Shown here in pieces: positions 1 through 6,371 of a stretch of 29,287 nt of DNA. The translations under genes and the position numbers were made by a program. The notes under the pieces were generated by a model. That model was not told the origin of the DNA, did not search any database, and saw only the letters and a program-made list of their open reading frames with translations. The first letter of the stretch is position 1. The number at the start of each line of letters is the position of its first letter. The DNA is taken from positions 1 through 29,287 of the forward strand of contig DAOOGN010000054.1 in NCBI GenBank assembly GCA_035415725.1, written 5' to 3'. This stretch comes from DSWT01 sp035415725 (GTDB lineage: Bacteria; Chloroflexota; Anaerolineae; B4-G1; SLSP01).

Positions 1-55
1 TTCGAGTGGGTATTTCTAATTGTCGCCGATGTCTAATTCTAATTGTCATTGAACA
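1..55 (-). mobile_element. Probable terminal end of an insertion sequence (rest lies off the window)
   Basis: The motif TTCTAATTGTC occurs twice (14-24 and 37-47), with a related GTCTAATTCTAA between the copies. Short sub-repeats of this kind are typical of transposase-binding sites at insertion-sequence ends. Read on the minus strand the block would begin TGTTCAATGAC at position 55. Directly after it, the plus strand carries a headless coding fragment, which fits an insertion that cut a gene. The family cannot be named from 55 bases and no transposase is visible. A simple intergenic repeat is the alternative. Confidence 0.4.
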
Positions 56-280
56 ATGGTGTGTCCACCAGGCAATCTGCTGGATCTGTGGCTAGACTCC
101 ATCCGCATCTCTGCCGCCGCGCCGGGTTGGGATGAACGGCTCGAATTGTATGGCGTGCGCACGCTGATGCTCAGCCCGCAGACACAGGCCGGGTTGGTCG
201 CGGCGGCCCGTGCGTCCGGGCGGTGGAGAGTAGTTTACGAAGATGCGGCAAGTGTCATTCTGGTGCGCGAAGGGTCATCT
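56..280 (+). pseudogene. C-terminal remnant of a polytopic membrane protein (PMT-like), truncated at its 5' side
   Basis: The reading frame encodes a globular tail containing YGVRTLMLSPQ, an alanine-rich helix and WRVVYEDAASVILVRE. This has the same layout as the tail of the 509-residue membrane protein at 16016-17545 (YGVNRVLLDNE, then NWHCEYADEHAQMWIEV), a pattern known at the C-terminus of large glycosyltransferase-like membrane proteins. No membrane part remains. In-frame stops at 17-19 and 50-52 cut the frame just upstream, inside the suspected insertion-sequence end. The frame stays open to 376, but beyond about 280 it only overlaps the opposite-strand GT87 gene, so that extension is probably meaningless. 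The fragment points right while the neighbouring operon points left, so a rearrangement joined them. Confidence 0.5.
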
Positions 281-1454
281 GCTTTACATACGTTCGTGCC
301 CACAGATACCAGGCCAACAATACCGGTGATACCCACACGAACCAGAAATCATCCAATTCCCAACGCTGCACAATGAACATCACCACACACAGCGCTATAT
401 ACACAAGTAAAAACGGTTTTGCCCTGCCGACCGACTTCTGACGAAACCAACGCGCCAGCAGTGCAACAATAGGCAAAATTAACAGCACCAAGTCATACGT
501 CCAGGTATAAAGCGTGGTCAACAACGACACAAACAACAACAGGGGCAATTCTGTTTCCCAATCCCAACTATGCCGGCGTCGTCGCCAGTAAAGGACGGCC
601 CACACAAGTCCTCCCAGGGTTGGAATCAAAGGCAGCCAAAACTTATCCAATCCCAAGAGCAGGCGCAGCACACTGCCCAGCGTGGGAGTGGCCCACGCCA
701 CAGGCGGGTATGCCGTCAGAGCTTCGAGATACTGCCCTATGATTCTGGGGTTGACAATCAACGTTACGCCCCCGGCTAAGGCCAGAACCCCCATGCCACT
801 CAATACGGGAACAAACTGCCGGCGTTCAACAAGCCACAGCAGGAGCACCACCAGCAAAAGATAGACCAGTTGCGGTTTGATCGAAAGTACAATAACCCAA
901 GCCCCCAGACGTACCCACTGGTGTTGTGTTGCAGCATGAAGCACTCCTGCCACACCGACAAGGAGAAACACACCGATCTGTCCTACCCGCAGCATAATCA
1001 GCGCGGGCATAAAAGTAAAAGCCACGGCCCAGGCGACCCACTGAGAACGTTCCGGCCCGCCATACCGGCGCCAGGTCCAGAGACTACACGCAGCGAGTGC
1101 GGCAAAGCTCGCCAGAAACCATAGAACTCGACCGATCGGATAACGCAACGCGGCAAAGGGCATAAGCAGAGGCATAACCCACGGTGGGTTCCACACGATC
1201 GTCGCCGCGCCGGAGACATAGTCCGTGCGCCCGGCCTGTCGCTGCAACGGCAGCAACTGCTCCGGGTCGTAAGGGTTGCCGCCCAGCAGGTTCAAGCGAC
1301 CGGCGGCCCAGTATTGCACAAAATCATCCGCTTGCAAGAACGCCGGTGACATGAAAATATCGGCAGATTGCAGGACCAGAAACAGCAATCCACCACACAG
1401 CACCAGCCACAATGCGGCTTTGTAAAACGGCGATTCACGGAAAGTACGTTTCAT
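255..1454 (-). CDS. GT87 (DUF2029) family membrane glycosyltransferase
   Basis: Polytopic GT-C type enzyme of about 399 residues with roughly ten hydrophobic segments. The family (known member: mycobacterial PimE) transfers a sugar from a polyprenyl-phosphate donor on the outer face of the membrane. The first external loop shows the signature shared by all six paralogues here: an acidic residue, then FVQYWAAGRL and GGNPYDP. A second loop has WNPPW. I choose the ATG at 1454 over the ATG at 1469 because AAAGG lies at a proper distance before the former. It is the last gene of the leftward operon starting at 4663 and follows the broken paralogue after about 33 bases. Its 3' end faces the truncated fragment at 56-280, so its last residues may be altered by that junction. 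Acceptor and sugar cannot be told from sequence. Confidence 0.85.
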   Translation of the reverse strand: MKRTFRESPFYKAALWLVLCGGLLFLVLQSADIFMSPAFLQADDFVQYWAAGRLNLLGGNPYDPEQLLPLQRQAGRTDYVSGAATIVWNPPWVMPLLMPFAALRYPIGRVLWFLASFAALAACSLWTWRRYGGPERSQWVAWAVAFTFMPALIMLRVGQIGVFLLVGVAGVLHAATQHQWVRLGAWVIVLSIKPQLVYLLLVVLLLWLVERRQFVPVLSGMGVLALAGGVTLIVNPRIIGQYLEALTAYPPVAWATPTLGSVLRLLLGLDKFWLPLIPTLGGLVWAVLYWRRRRHSWDWETELPLLLFVSLLTTLYTWTYDLVLLILPIVALLARWFRQKSVGRAKPFLLVYIALCVVMFIVQRWELDDFWFVWVSPVLLAWYLWARTYVKQMTLRAPE

Positions 1455-1487
1455 GGGCTTGCCTTTCATGATTTGGTGTAGTTATCG

Positions 1488-2718
1488 TTACGCTATAGTT
1501 CTATCAGTATCCCGCCACAATAATACGCTGAGCCAAACTAATAAAGCCGCAAGCAAAAACAGTGCAGGGCGGATTGCGCCGATCCGTATAGACACAATTT
1601 GATCGCCCAAAAAGACCCAGGGCCAGTTTAGTAAAAACAACGCATACCCGCGCCGAGGCAACTGACGCTCACGCAAGTATACATATCCCAAGAACGCCGG
1701 GAAGATCCACAAGAGGCTGTCCTGGGGATACAAATGAAGGCTAAAGAATAACCCCAAAGCACAAGTTACCGCCAACCGCAAATCAAATGTTGGTGCTATT
1801 GGCTGCCAGGGGCCGCGCCAAGTCCACAATGTCCACAGTCCCATCCCGATAAACGCGGCAATGCTAAAAGCATTAATAAACGACATGTTTTCAGGTCCCA
1901 GCAACCCTGCCAGCACCGCCTTGAAGTTGTGCATACCGCGTAAGACAATGCCCATCGTGTCGTAGAGATGACCTACTGTGGCAATGATAGCAGCAAAATC
2001 GGACCAGGTAGAAACCCCCAACATCAGTGTTGTACTTATAAAAACCGCCACCCCTATACTGGCTACCGCTATCAAAACCCGCCAACGTCTCGCGGCTAAA
2101 ACAACCAATCCCAGTACCAGTACGCTCTGTGGTTTGAGAGCACCCAATGTCAATCACAGGCCAGCTTGCACCTCCCGGTTAGACTTCAGATGTACATAAC
2201 ATTCCATCCAGGAAACCAACAAAAGTAAAGAGAAACTGCCCAACAGAAAAGTGGAAAGCAGAGGTGTAAAAGCAAAGATAGTGACTAAAAACAGCCATCG
2301 TTCGTGGTATTCCCACACGACAGTGAGTTGCCACAACCGACGCATAAGCCAAAATAGCAGTCCCCCTTGAAACACAGTCCATACAGCATAGGCCACTGAG
2401 AGGGGCATCAAAGTAAACGGCACCATCAACAGTGCCAACATAGGGAGGGTAATTAAAGGGCAAAACACCATCCCGAAAACTTTTACCGGACAGAATCTGT
2501 TGCTGGTATTGCGTCTGTACTTCCAAATCATAGAGTTGTGTGCCGTGCCCCTCTCGCACCAGCATACCGCCGGTATAGAGCATGGTGAAATCAGCCCGCC
2601 AGTACAATCCCTGACGCAAGGCGAGCCCCCAAAGGCCGAAAGAAGACAGTGCCAGAGCGACATTCAACACAAATATGGCACGTAGCCACCCCTTGAAGTA
2701 ACTTTGACGAAGTTGCAT
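1488..2718 (-). pseudogene. Broken GT87 (DUF2029) glycosyltransferase, one frameshift plus one nonsense codon
   Basis: The start (MQLRQSYFKGW) has the GT87 loop signature WRADFTMLYTGG and reaches NYPPY near 2441. One extra base there moves the coding frame. Dropping it gives NYPPYLALLMVPFTLMP, which aligns without gaps to NYPPYFALVLLPLAYTP of the paralogue at 11755-12997. Further on, TGA at 2156-2154 sits where that paralogue has Trp (GGIWLVLGAVRPQ against AGL-stop-LTLGALKPQ), so a TGG to TGA change is likely. The rest, to FLLAALLVWLSVLLW, is intact. Repaired length would be 409 codons. The frameshift is not in a homopolymer, which makes true decay more likely than a sequencing artefact. It sits between two intact paralogues in the same operon, so its job may be covered by them. 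Confidence 0.82.
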
Positions 2719-2746
2719 TGTAGATCTCCTGGGAACTGAAAATTAT

Positions 2747-3955
2747 TTATGCCGGGTCGACGCAACTTTGCCAAAGATAGCCAGAACTCCATACCCATAC
2801 CGGGATGCTGATTTGCACTGCCAGGGGCCACACGCGGAGTTGCATGACCGTCAATGGGCCGCTCAACAACAGAGCGATCCACAGCAGCGCATACACGGCT
2901 CGCAATTTTCCTCGCATGTCGGGCTGCGCTCGCCATAGCAAAAGTGCGGGCACTAAAAGAATAGCCCAGTCGTACACCATCGCGTGGGGCGTGAGCCACA
3001 GCGTCAGGCAGATTGCTGCCGCAAACAGCACATCCTGGTCTGCACGCCGCTGCCGCCACAACACCGCGAATCCTGCTACGCCGACCACGCTCACCAGCAA
3101 GGTAAGCCCATCTGCGACGCGAGGCGCGCCCGGCAAAAGCAGACGCCAGAAGCCACGTACAGTGTGCAAATGCCACAACGGGAAGGTCTGCCAGCCCGGC
3201 AAACCCGGCAGCACGTTGCGTGAAAAGTCCAGGTACGCGCGGGACGCATCGGGCAACAGCGCGAACGACAATCCTGCAAGGGCAGCACCGCCGGATAGCA
3301 GACCCCAAAGTGCCCCCTTTTCTCGCCGCCAGTCCAGCAGCCACAAAATTCCTATCCCCAACGCTAACTGCGGCTTGTAAAGAATCAAACTCAACAACAA
3401 CCCGGCTGGGAAGCCACTTCCACGCTGCCATAGCGCGTAGACTCCGCAGAGCAAGAACAGGCTTAAAAGACTGTTTTGTCCAAAGCTGATGGTGGCAAAA
3501 ACCGGGAAGAACGTGAGCGCCCACTTGAGCCAACGGTGCATGCCGAAATCACTCCCATGCAGAAGCACCAGACTGCTGGCCAAAGCTCCCAATCCCAACA
3601 GACTCCACACTACAAAGCTGAGGTCGTAGGGCAGCAGGGCCAAAGGGACAAAGACCCAGGCAAAAAATGGCGGTGTGATAAAGGCATAGTAATTTGTCAG
3701 GCCGGGGCCGATGATCTCGCGTTCCAGCATAGCCTGATAGCTGAAATCGTAAAGCCGTGCTGCATCGCCGCGCAGGAGTGTGCGCCCGGCGGCGTAGAAT
3801 TGCACATAATCTGCACCGACCGGTTGTCCTGCCAGGTCGAGATGGTCGGGGCCCAGAAAGATGCTGACCAACCATGCTGCCCAGAGAATGATTCCGGTCA
3901 ACCCGGCGTAGCCCATACGCTTTGGGGTAAGCGTTTTGTTAATCCAGTGCACCAT
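2747..3955 (-). CDS. GT87 (DUF2029) family membrane glycosyltransferase
   Basis: Complete 402-residue GT-C type protein with about ten membrane segments. The first external loop carries GADYVQFYAAGRTLLRGD followed by LYDF, the family signature. ITPPFFAWVFVPLALLPY in the next segment corresponds to the NYPPY or WNPP region of its paralogues. The family uses polyprenyl-phosphate sugars and acts on the outer face of the membrane. The gene starts 6 bases after the stop of the GT2 synthase at 3962, so the two are almost certainly co-transcribed and translationally close. This pairs donor synthesis with donor use. The broken paralogue begins 28 bases after its end. The sugar and acceptor are unknown. 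Confidence 0.87.
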   Translation of the reverse strand: MVHWINKTLTPKRMGYAGLTGIILWAAWLVSIFLGPDHLDLAGQPVGADYVQFYAAGRTLLRGDAARLYDFSYQAMLEREIIGPGLTNYYAFITPPFFAWVFVPLALLPYDLSFVVWSLLGLGALASSLVLLHGSDFGMHRWLKWALTFFPVFATISFGQNSLLSLFLLCGVYALWQRGSGFPAGLLLSLILYKPQLALGIGILWLLDWRREKGALWGLLSGGAALAGLSFALLPDASRAYLDFSRNVLPGLPGWQTFPLWHLHTVRGFWRLLLPGAPRVADGLTLLVSVVGVAGFAVLWRQRRADQDVLFAAAICLTLWLTPHAMVYDWAILLVPALLLWRAQPDMRGKLRAVYALLWIALLLSGPLTVMQLRVWPLAVQISIPVWVWSSGYLWQSCVDPA

Positions 3956-3961
3956 TTTCTT

Positions 3962-4663
3962 TCACCGATCAAAAAAACGCCAGCGGAAGAGGGTGTAGAT
4001 CGCATCCAGGCCATCGCCCCAGGCGATTTTCTTGCCTTCTCCCACAGTCCGCGGCTTATAGGTCACTGGCACTTCGACAATATGGTATCCGGAGCGCAGC
4101 AATTTTCCTGTGACTTCAGGTTCGAAATCAAAGCGCACGCAGCGCAAATGGATAGATCTGATGACCTCGCGGCGGAAAGCTTTGTAAGCCGTTTCCATGT
4201 CGGTCAGTTTGCCATGGTACAAGAGATTGGTGAGCAGCGTCAAGAAACGATTGGCCCAGCGGTGTCCACGCGGCGTGTGGCCTGTTTTGTACAGGAAGCG
4301 TGAGCCGTACACCACCATCACGCGCGGGTCGGCAAAGGGCGCGAGGACCTTGGCAATGTCGGCCGGATCAAGCTCCAGGTCGGCGTCCTGCATGATAATA
4401 AAGTCCCCTGTTGCCATACTGATTCCCACCCGTACCGCGGCGCCTTTACCCAAATTGATAGGCGACGTGTAGGTCCTGAGCGCTGGATACCGTTCTCGCA
4501 ATTCAGCCATCACTTGCGGTGTGGCATCCGACGAACCGTCATTGCAAAGGATGACCTCACGGGCGAACGCTCCGAGGTCAACTGCATAGACGCGGTCTAC
4601 GACCTGCGCGAGGGTCGCTGCTTCATTGTAAACGGGGATAATGATACTAATGGTAGGGGTCAT
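3962..4663 (-). CDS. GT2 glycosyltransferase, polyprenyl-phosphate sugar synthase type (DPM1/GtrB-like)
   Basis: GT-A fold glycosyltransferase of about 233 residues without membrane anchors. SIIIPVYNEAATL opens the nucleotide-sugar domain, CNDGSSD follows near residue 43, and the metal-binding DAD is D93-A-D95 in MQDADLELDP. GSRFLYK, MET-AYKAFRRE and FDFEPEVTGKL are typical of dolichol-phosphate mannose or glucose synthases. Known relatives move mannose or glucose from GDP- or UDP-sugar to polyprenyl phosphate on the cytosolic side. The TTG at 4678 is possible, but the ATG at 4663 has GGGGA 8 bases upstream and removes five unusual residues, so I use it. It is the first gene of the leftward operon feeding the GT87 enzymes. 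A promoter was not convincingly identified upstream. Confidence 0.85.
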   Translation of the reverse strand: MTPTISIIIPVYNEAATLAQVVDRVYAVDLGAFAREVILCNDGSSDATPQVMAELRERYPALRTYTSPINLGKGAAVRVGISMATGDFIIMQDADLELDPADIAKVLAPFADPRVMVVYGSRFLYKTGHTPRGHRWANRFLTLLTNLLYHGKLTDMETAYKAFRREVIRSIHLRCVRFDFEPEVTGKLLRSGYHIVEVPVTYKPRTVGEGKKIAWGDGLDAIYTLFRWRFFDR

Positions 4664-4679
4664 CGAATCATTCCCCAAA

Positions 4680-5035
4680 AAGCAAGTTGCCGTTTATCAG
4701 TTTTCAACTTTTGGTTATCAACAATTTATATCTCAACCGGTATTTTGATTAGCACGCCTAAGGGTTAAGCCAGGCTATGACAGCCAGGGCAGCATCTTAC
4801 GCTCTTGTCAATACAGGCCCCAGGCTTTATTAGGCATTAAGTCTTCAGAGCTGCTCACCCGTCGGCAGTAGTTTCGCTCCAGGACATCTCTTTGTGTTTC
4901 TGCTGCCGGGTGACTCATGAGATCACAAGCTTCCTCAGCGTAGCCGCTACCGATGTAGAGGCATTGGGCGCGGCGTTCTTTGTAATTGACATCGTTGGCG
5001 TTGATTATACCCGACAAATAAAACCGGCCAACTCA
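4680..5035. other. Intergenic stretch upstream of the first glycan operon
   Basis: About 355 bases separate the GT2 gene from the pilin terminator. The part next to GT2 is AT-rich (4690-4750) and could hold its promoter, but no box pair with good spacing stands out. The rest is taken up by the doubtful small ORF at 4808-5017. No repeats or RNA genes were seen. Confidence 0.5.
4808..5017 (-). CDS. Doubtful small ORF, unknown product (69 residues)
   Basis: This frame is not recognised. It encodes a polar protein with three cysteines and ends in NKAWGLY. Third codon positions are fairly GC-rich, which is mildly in favour of coding. Against it, the only in-frame start is a TTG with no ribosome site, and a TATAAT on the same strand at about 5009-5004 lies inside the frame, with no ATG or GTG near after it. 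It lies just beyond the bidirectional terminator on the pilin side. It could be a gene remnant or noise. Confidence 0.25.
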   Translation of the reverse strand: MSGIINANDVNYKERRAQCLYIGSGYAEEACDLMSHPAAETQRDVLERNYCRRVSSSEDLMPNKAWGLY

Positions 5036-5072
5036 AACAAAAAACCCCGCGTGCAACGCGGGGTTTTTTGTT
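5036..5072. terminator. Bidirectional intrinsic terminator downstream of the Flp pilin
   Basis: A CCCCGCG / CGCGGGG stem (5045-5051 with 5057-5063) closes a TGCAA loop. It is flanked by A6 (5039-5044) and T6 (5064-5069), and the pairing extends through AAC/GTT to 16 bp. Either strand therefore gives a GC stem followed by a U tract. It lies 24 bases after the pilin stop. Confidence 0.9.
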
Positions 5073-5095
5073 ATGTTATGAACGGGCACTACTAG

Positions 5096-5248
5096 CTAGC
5101 CGCCAAGCCCAGAAGTAATTTGGCTGAAGATAGTGGAGATCTGTGTACCCAGCAGACTGAGAACGACGATCACGACAATAGCGATCAGCACAAGAATCAG
5201 CGCGTACTCAACCAGACCCTGACCTTCTTCACGTGGTAAATACAACAT
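5096..5248 (-). CDS. Flp/Fap-type pilin (50 residues)
   Basis: Small type IVb pilin subunit. After a short basic leader (MLYLPRE) it has EGQGLVEYALILVLIAI, the hallmark Flp pilin segment with the conserved Glu and Tyr followed by a long hydrophobic helix. It ends in TSGLGG. Such pilins are cut by a TadV-type prepilin peptidase and assembled by the Tad machine into adhesive fibres. The start is fixed by AGGAGG seven bases upstream of the ATG. The gene stands alone: no tadA, tadB, tadC, rcpA or prepilin peptidase is in the window, so the assembly genes must be elsewhere. It has its own terminator and a weak promoter, fitting a monocistronic, highly expressed subunit gene. Confidence 0.9.
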   Translation of the reverse strand: MLYLPREEGQGLVEYALILVLIAIVVIVVLSLLGTQISTIFSQITSGLGG

Positions 5249-5308
5249 TGCGACACCTCCTATTAGATTTTAAAGTTTTAAAAACTGTGATTTTTTTAAC
5301 CTGACTAT

Positions 5309-5337
5309 ATATTACTCTATCTCTCCAGAGAACGCAA
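5309..5337 (-). promoter_or_regulatory. Candidate sigma-70-type promoter of the pilin gene
   Basis: On the minus strand TTGCGT (5337-5332) and TAATAT (5314-5309) are 17 bases apart, about 60 bases before the pilin start, with an AT-rich leader between. Both boxes deviate from consensus, so this is tentative. Confidence 0.3.
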
Positions 5338-5488
5338 TAGGAATTTAGTACCGTCATACCAAAAAACAACTTTGAACTTCTTCGATGCCCGGTCGAAGAC
5401 CGGCCACAGCGCGCTTCCCGATTATTGGCTCTATATTCTATCCCGCCTCCTTTGCCGCCGCGTCAAAATGGCTATAATCAAGGTCACG

Positions 5489-5543
5489 ATTCAGCTACCC
5501 TTGCCAGATGGCGAAGGGGACTTTGGGGATGGGGCATCATGGG
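5489..5543 (+). repeat. Interspersed G-rich repeat, copy 1 (possible G-quadruplex)
   Basis: ATTCAGCTACCCTTGCCAG followed by a GCGAAGGGG block aligns with 9524-9578 (ATTCGGTCGCCCTTGCCAG, then GCGAATGGGG). The G runs at 5516-5519, 5525-5528, 5531-5534 and 5541-5543 are separated by 2-6 bases, which fits a G-quadruplex motif on the plus strand. It lies in a gene-free stretch between the pilin and maf. Confidence 0.6.
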
Positions 5544-5566
5544 TTGACCCTGTGGCTATAGGTCCT

Positions 5567-5618
5567 GCCCCTCTCATTCCCCAACTCCCTTCTCCCCCGC
5601 CAGCGGGGAAGAAGGGAG
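5567..5618. repeat. Low-complexity C/G hairpin in the pilin-maf gap
   Basis: CTCCCTTCTCCCCCGC and GCGGGGAAGAAGGGAG form an imperfect inverted repeat with a short CA loop. A related hairpin with the same CCTTC...GCGGGGAAGAAGG theme lies at 21070-21112, so this is a dispersed intergenic element family and not a gene-specific signal. Confidence 0.55.
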
Positions 5619-5627
5619 CATAAAAGA

Positions 5628-5666
5628 GGGGGTGTGGAGGGCGGCGAAGCCGCCCTCCACACCCCC
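5628..5666. repeat. Perfect 18-bp inverted repeat with GAA loop
   Basis: The arm 5628-5645 (ending GTGGAGGGCGGC) pairs base for base with 5649-5666, leaving only GAA unpaired. The stem is very GC-rich and is not followed by a T tract, so it is unlikely to be a standard terminator. It is probably a mobile palindromic intergenic repeat. It ends about 50 bases before the maf start. Confidence 0.8.
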
Positions 5667-5717
5667 TACAAAGCAAAATCCCAGAGGGCCCTTATTTTGT
5701 CAGCTTAAAGGATCACC

Positions 5718-6371
5718 ATGAAGGCCGTTCAACTGCTTTTAGTGTCGCAGTCACCGCGACGGCGGGAAATGATCACCTGGCTCAACCTGCCGGTCAACAG
5801 TCTCAGCGCGGATATCAACGAATGTCCACACCAGGCCGAAAGCCCGCTGGACATGACCGTGAGGCTGGCCCGCCTCAAAGCTCACCACGTCACCGCAGCG
5901 CCTGCGCATACCTGGATCCTGGCAGCGGACACCGTCGTGGATCTGGGCAATGTTCCACTTGGAAAGCCCAGCGATCCGGCGGAAGCACGCGCGATGTTGC
6001 GACGACTGCGAGCACGTTCCCATGCCGTCCATACGACGGTGACGCTTTACGACCCTCACACCCATCAGGATATCACACGTTACGTCACCACCGGGGTAGA
6101 GATGCGCGCCTACACCGATGCAGAAATTGAAGCGTACATTGCCAGCCACGATCCCCTGGACAAGGCCGGCGCCTACGCGATTCAAAATTCCAACTTCCAC
6201 CCGGTCACACATCTCAACCGCTGCTATGCGAATGTCGTTGGCCTACCCCTGTGCGCCGTCAGCGCCCTCTTGGAAGCCTGGGGGTTCTTCCCATCGGCTC
6301 CTATACCCGCTCTTTGTCGCGCGCACTTTGATTATTCATGTCCGGCAGTGGATACAGGTGTCAGGTTATGA
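5718..6371 (+). CDS. maf: Maf family nucleotide pyrophosphatase
   Basis: Maf/Ham1-fold house-cleaning enzyme of 217 residues that hydrolyses nucleoside triphosphates such as dTTP, UTP or modified nucleotides to the monophosphate. Visible motifs in order: SQSPRR at residues 10-15 (phosphate loop), DTVVD at 71-75 with the metal-binding Asp, GKP at 82-84, and DPLDKAGAYAIQ, which holds the conserved Asp-Lys near residue 150. The typical VVGLPL segment lies near the end. AAAGGA before the ATG supports the start. The tail after VSALLEAWG is about 28 residues longer than usual. Its stop codon overlaps the start of the PBP gene (ATGA), so the two are translationally coupled, which links a nucleotide sanitiser to cell-wall synthesis. 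Exact substrate class is uncertain. Confidence 0.88.
   Translation: MKAVQLLLVSQSPRRREMITWLNLPVNSLSADINECPHQAESPLDMTVRLARLKAHHVTAAPAHTWILAADTVVDLGNVPLGKPSDPAEARAMLRRLRARSHAVHTTVTLYDPHTHQDITRYVTTGVEMRAYTDAEIEAYIASHDPLDKAGAYAIQNSNFHPVTHLNRCYANVVGLPLCAVSALLEAWGFFPSAPIPALCRAHFDYSCPAVDTGVRL

Noticed and set aside
223..441. 72-residue ORF on the plus strand
   Set aside because: Antisense shadow over the 3' end of the GT87 gene and in a different frame from the PMT-like tail.
1488..2153. A separate 221-residue protein with TTG start
   Set aside because: It is the in-frame continuation after the TGA at 2156-2154 of the broken GT87, with no ribosome site of its own.
2154..2156. TGA read as tryptophan (alternative code or recoding)
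   Set aside because: TGA serves as the normal stop of maf, PBP, recX and uppP, and the same gene also carries a frameshift, so it is a pseudogene.
2154..2663. A separate 169-residue protein
   Set aside because: Its second half is the shifted continuation of the GT87 gene starting at 2718; its first half is a shadow frame.
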